Assembly (NCBI RefSeq): GCF_026248825.1
Contig: NZ_CP110973.1
Coordinates: forward strand, 1,736,001 to 1,800,000
Direction of reading: 5' to 3'
Length of the DNA stretch: 64,000 nucleotides
Source of the DNA: Larkinella insperata
GTDB lineage: Bacteria > Bacteroidota > Bacteroidia > Cytophagales > Spirosomataceae
The position numbers and the translations under genes are program-made. Under the pieces are notes generated by a model. It did not search any database. It was not told where the DNA came from and was given only the letters and a program-made list of their open reading frames with translations. Positions 61,556-64,000 of the stretch are shown here, in pieces (the first letter of the stretch is position 1; each line of letters begins with the position of its first letter).

Positions 61556-63583
61556 TTATACCTGAGCTGTTTTCAGACGATCGCGCAACTGAAACAGTTC
61601 GTCCCGCAATCGAGCCGCTTCAAGGAAATCCAGTTCCTTAGCGGCTTTTTCCATTTTGGCCTGCGTTTCCTTGATCACCTGCTCCAGGTCGTTTTTACCC
61701 ATATACTGCACCACGGGGTCGGCCGCAATCTGGATTTCATCCGGTTCAATGTAAAACTGCTTGGCGGCCGGACGCGAATCCGCCACTTTGGTTTGCTCCA
61801 GAATGGCTTCCCGGGATTTCAGTACCGTTTTGGGCGTAATACCGTGTTCGAGGTTGTAGGCCATCTGGATTTCCCGCCGTCGGTTGGTTTCGCTAATGGC
61901 TTTTTCCATCGAACCCGTAATGCGGTCGGCATACATCAACACCTTGCCGTTGGCGTTCCGGGCGGCCCGGCCAATGGTCTGAATCAGCGAACGAATGTCA
62001 CGCAGGAACCCTTCTTTGTCGGCGTCCATAATGGCTACAAGTGATACTTCCGGCAAATCAAGCCCCTCGCGCAGCAGGTTCACGCCCACCAATACGTCAA
62101 AAACGCCCAGCCGCAGTTCTCGCAGGATTTCGACGCGATCCAGTGTTTTTACTTCCGAGTGGATGTAGCGGCCTTTGATGCCCACCCGCTCCAGGTACTT
62201 GCTTAGTTCTTCGGCCATCCGCTTGGTCAGCGTCGTTACCAGAACTCGTTCGCCTTTTTTGACCCGGCTGTCGATTTCTTCGAGAAGATCGTCGATCTGG
62301 TTCAAACTCGGTCGCACCTGAATTTCGGGATCGAGCAGCCCCGTCGGACGAATCAACTGTTCGACCACGACGCCTTCGCTCCGGCGCAGTTCATAATCGG
62401 CGGGTGTGGCGCTGACGTAAACCGTCTGCGGGGTCAATTCCTCAAACTCCTGGAACGTAAGCGGCCGGTTGTCCAGCGCCGACGGCAACCGAAAACCGTA
62501 GTCTACCAGCGCTTCCTTGCGGGAGCGGTCACCGCCCCACATCGCCCGGATTTGCGGCATTGTCACGTGGCTTTCGTCCACCACCGTCAGGAAATCATCC
62601 GGAAAATAATCGAGCAGACAGAACGGCCGTTGCCCCGGCATCCGGCGGTCGAAATACCGCGAATAGTTCTCAATACCGGAGCAGTAGCCTAATTCGCGCA
62701 TCATCTCGATGTCAAACTCGGTGCGTTCCTTAATCCGCTCGGCTTCCTGATGGCGAAACTCCGATTCAAAATACCGTATTTGAGCCACCATGTCGTTTTG
62801 AATTTCGCCAATGGCCATGTTCAGCGTATCGCGGCCAGTAACGAAAAGGTTGGCCGGGAAGATCGCAATCATCCGGTCGTCGGCAATCTTCTTGCCCGAA
62901 GCCGGGTCGATGCGCTGAATGGCTTCCACTTCATCACCGAAGAAAATAATCCGGTAGGCAAAGTCGGCGTAACCGGGAAAAATATCGACTGTATCGCCTT
63001 TGACGCGGAACGTACCCCGCGTAAACTCCACCTCCGTCCGGCTGTACAGGATCTCGACGAGTTTGAAAAGGAACTGGTTGCGGCTGATGGTTTCGCCCAC
63101 GCCCAGCCGCACGATGCTTTTCTGGTATTCCGTGGGGTTTCCGGCACCGTAAATGCAGGACACCGACGCAATGACCACAATATCCCGCCGACCACTCATC
63201 AGGGCCGACACCGCAGCCAGCCGCAGTTTGTCGATCTCTTCGTTGATGGCCAAATCTTTTTCAATGTACGTATTGGTCGTCGCGATGAACGCTTCGGGCT
63301 GGTAGTAGTCGTAGTACGAAATAAAATAGTGAACGGCGTTTTCGGGAAAAAACTGCTTGAACTCGCCGTAGAGCTGGGCCGCCAGCGTTTTGTTGTGGCT
63401 CAGTACGAGGGTTGGGCGGTTGAGCTGGGCGATGACGTTGGCCACGGTGAAGGTTTTTCCACTTCCCGTAACCCCCAGTAGCACCTGCGCCGGCTCGCCT
63501 TCCTGAAGGCCATTGACCAGCTTTTCAATGGCTTGTGGCTGGTCGCCAGTCGGTTTAAATTCTGAAGTCAGCTTGAAATTCAT
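61556..63583 (-). CDS. uvrB: Excinuclease ABC subunit B
   Basis: 675 residues, standard length. Walker A GVTGSGKT (37-44), the beta-hairpin with SYYDYYQPEAF, VDESHVTMPQ (motif II), GRAARNANGK (motif VI) and the C-terminal UVR domain (about residues 630-670) that contacts UvrC. It loads onto damaged DNA handed over by UvrA. It is a single gene with no adjacent uvrA or uvrC. Confidence 0.97.
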   Translation of the reverse strand: MNFKLTSEFKPTGDQPQAIEKLVNGLQEGEPAQVLLGVTGSGKTFTVANVIAQLNRPTLVLSHNKTLAAQLYGEFKQFFPENAVHYFISYYDYYQPEAFIATTNTYIEKDLAINEEIDKLRLAAVSALMSGRRDIVVIASVSCIYGAGNPTEYQKSIVRLGVGETISRNQFLFKLVEILYSRTEVEFTRGTFRVKGDTVDIFPGYADFAYRIIFFGDEVEAIQRIDPASGKKIADDRMIAIFPANLFVTGRDTLNMAIGEIQNDMVAQIRYFESEFRHQEAERIKERTEFDIEMMRELGYCSGIENYSRYFDRRMPGQRPFCLLDYFPDDFLTVVDESHVTMPQIRAMWGGDRSRKEALVDYGFRLPSALDNRPLTFQEFEELTPQTVYVSATPADYELRRSEGVVVEQLIRPTGLLDPEIQVRPSLNQIDDLLEEIDSRVKKGERVLVTTLTKRMAEELSKYLERVGIKGRYIHSEVKTLDRVEILRELRLGVFDVLVGVNLLREGLDLPEVSLVAIMDADKEGFLRDIRSLIQTIGRAARNANGKVLMYADRITGSMEKAISETNRRREIQMAYNLEHGITPKTVLKSREAILEQTKVADSRPAAKQFYIEPDEIQIAADPVVQYMGKNDLEQVIKETQAKMEKAAKELDFLEAARLRDELFQLRDRLKTAQV

Positions 63584-63740
63584 AACAAGCTAAGATACGA
63601 AAAAATAAGAACGGAAACAAGATCGGTTTTAAAGATAACGACGCGCCGACCCATTTGTTAGCACCCGCCCCAATCCGTCGTTTTCCTGAACAACTTGTCT
63701 GCCTGTCAGTTATTTTACCAGTTACTCAACGTCATTGATT

Positions 63741-64000
63741 ATGAAAAACAACCTGAAAAACGGAAGCCGGAGCCTGACCGCGGGGCTAGGAGTTCTGCTG
63801 ACCGTATTTATTTTAAGCTGTAATTCCAAGACCGAAAATACCGGATCTACTTCGGACTCGGCCGCGGCCGCTACCGATACGAGCATTATGGGTATCCAGG
63901 GCGATACCACAACCAATACGCTCGAAGGCCCACAGGCGCGACCCAGTGACACCGCTGCGGGACAGACTCTCCCGGAAATGCGCGCCACCAAGAAAGAATA
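63741..64000 (+). CDS. Small lipoprotein (3' end at or beyond window edge)
   Basis: ATG 63741 opens a frame of at least 86 codons that runs to the right edge, where the last two bases are TA (a stop if the next base is A or G). Lipoprotein signal: charged start, hydrophobic core, lipobox LSC (FILSCNSKTEN). The mature part is Ser/Thr/Asp/Ala-rich and looks disordered. I do not recognise a family. The opposite strand is open too, but has no signal or family match. Confidence 0.7.
   Translation, partial: MKNNLKNGSRSLTAGLGVLLTVFILSCNSKTENTGSTSDSAAAATDTSIMGIQGDTTTNTLEGPQARPSDTAAGQTLPEMRATKKE

Noticed and set aside
63722..63991. Open frame on the - strand at the right edge
   Set aside because: The + strand frame has a signal peptide, lipobox and ATG; the - strand frame has none of these.

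Overview
The window is chromosomal DNA from a Gram-negative member of the Bacteroidota, most likely a Cytophagales / Spirosoma-Larkinella-type bacterium. The evidence is: perfect Bacteroidota -7 promoter boxes (TAnnTTTG) in front of many genes; a secreted protein with a type IX secretion (T9SS) C-terminal sorting domain; BshC of bacillithiol synthesis; KdsC for Kdo/LPS synthesis; many periplasmic or lipoprotein hydrolases; and moderately GC-rich, uniform coding sequence. The genus assignment is inference. I see no insertion sequence, prophage, CRISPR array, rRNA operon or integrase, and about 60 protein genes plus one tRNA fill almost all of the sequence.

Layout. 1-8 kb: the 3' part of a CPBP membrane protease, a secreted M81 (MlrC-like) metallopeptidase, a Crp/Fnr regulator with an AhpD-like protein, an ArnT/PMT-type glycosyltransferase, molybdenum cofactor enzyme Mog facing an anthranilate-phosphoribosyltransferase-like protein, and a PAP2 phosphatase. 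8.1-14 kb: a lipid-synthesis and translation cluster, yceD-rpmF-plsX-fabH-efp-accB-accC, all on the + strand. 14-21.5 kb: xylose isomerase, two small coupled genes, an enoyl-CoA hydratase, a T9SS surface protein, accD with a radical SAM gene, an AlkD-type DNA glycosylase and an FMN reductase. 21.5-31 kb: the 3' half of the division and cell-wall cluster on the - strand, transcribed murD-ftsW-murG-murC-ftsQ-ftsA-ftsZ, with mscL where mraY would be expected.

31-45 kb: a transglutaminase, a secreted thioredoxin, a Y-family DNA polymerase divergent from a LexA/S24-type regulator with a palindrome between them, kdsC, an AGE epimerase, a DUF2520 protein, a membrane glycosyltransferase, a secreted protein made of four tandem ~135-residue repeats, lpdA, a response regulator, a membrane protein, a D-2-hydroxyacid dehydrogenase and tRNA-Leu(CAG). 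45-64 kb: an RNA-processing-type metallo-beta-lactamase-fold protein, PBP1C, two secreted Gfo/Idh/MocA oxidoreductases, a ThuA-domain lipoprotein, a Nudix hydrolase, a myo-inositol oxygenase with a sodium:solute symporter, a serine hydrolase, bshC with 5-formyl-THF cyclo-ligase, a PadR regulator with a palindromic operator candidate, a lipoprotein, prfA, uvrB and the start of another lipoprotein.

How it fits together. Fatty-acid initiation is nearly complete here (AccB, AccC, AccD, FabH, PlsX; AccA is not in the window). Peptidoglycan precursor synthesis and septation share one long transcription unit. MIOX plus symporter, XylA, ThuA and Gfo/Idh/MocA genes point to use of plant-type sugars and polyols. 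Most of the window is ordinary housekeeping DNA. The signals most worth a second look are the four-repeat secreted protein, the S24-regulator/Y-polymerase palindrome, the PadR operator that overlaps its own promoter, the repeat-built hairpins in the spacers of the lipid and cell-wall operons, and an inverted repeat bracketing a Gfo/Idh/MocA promoter.
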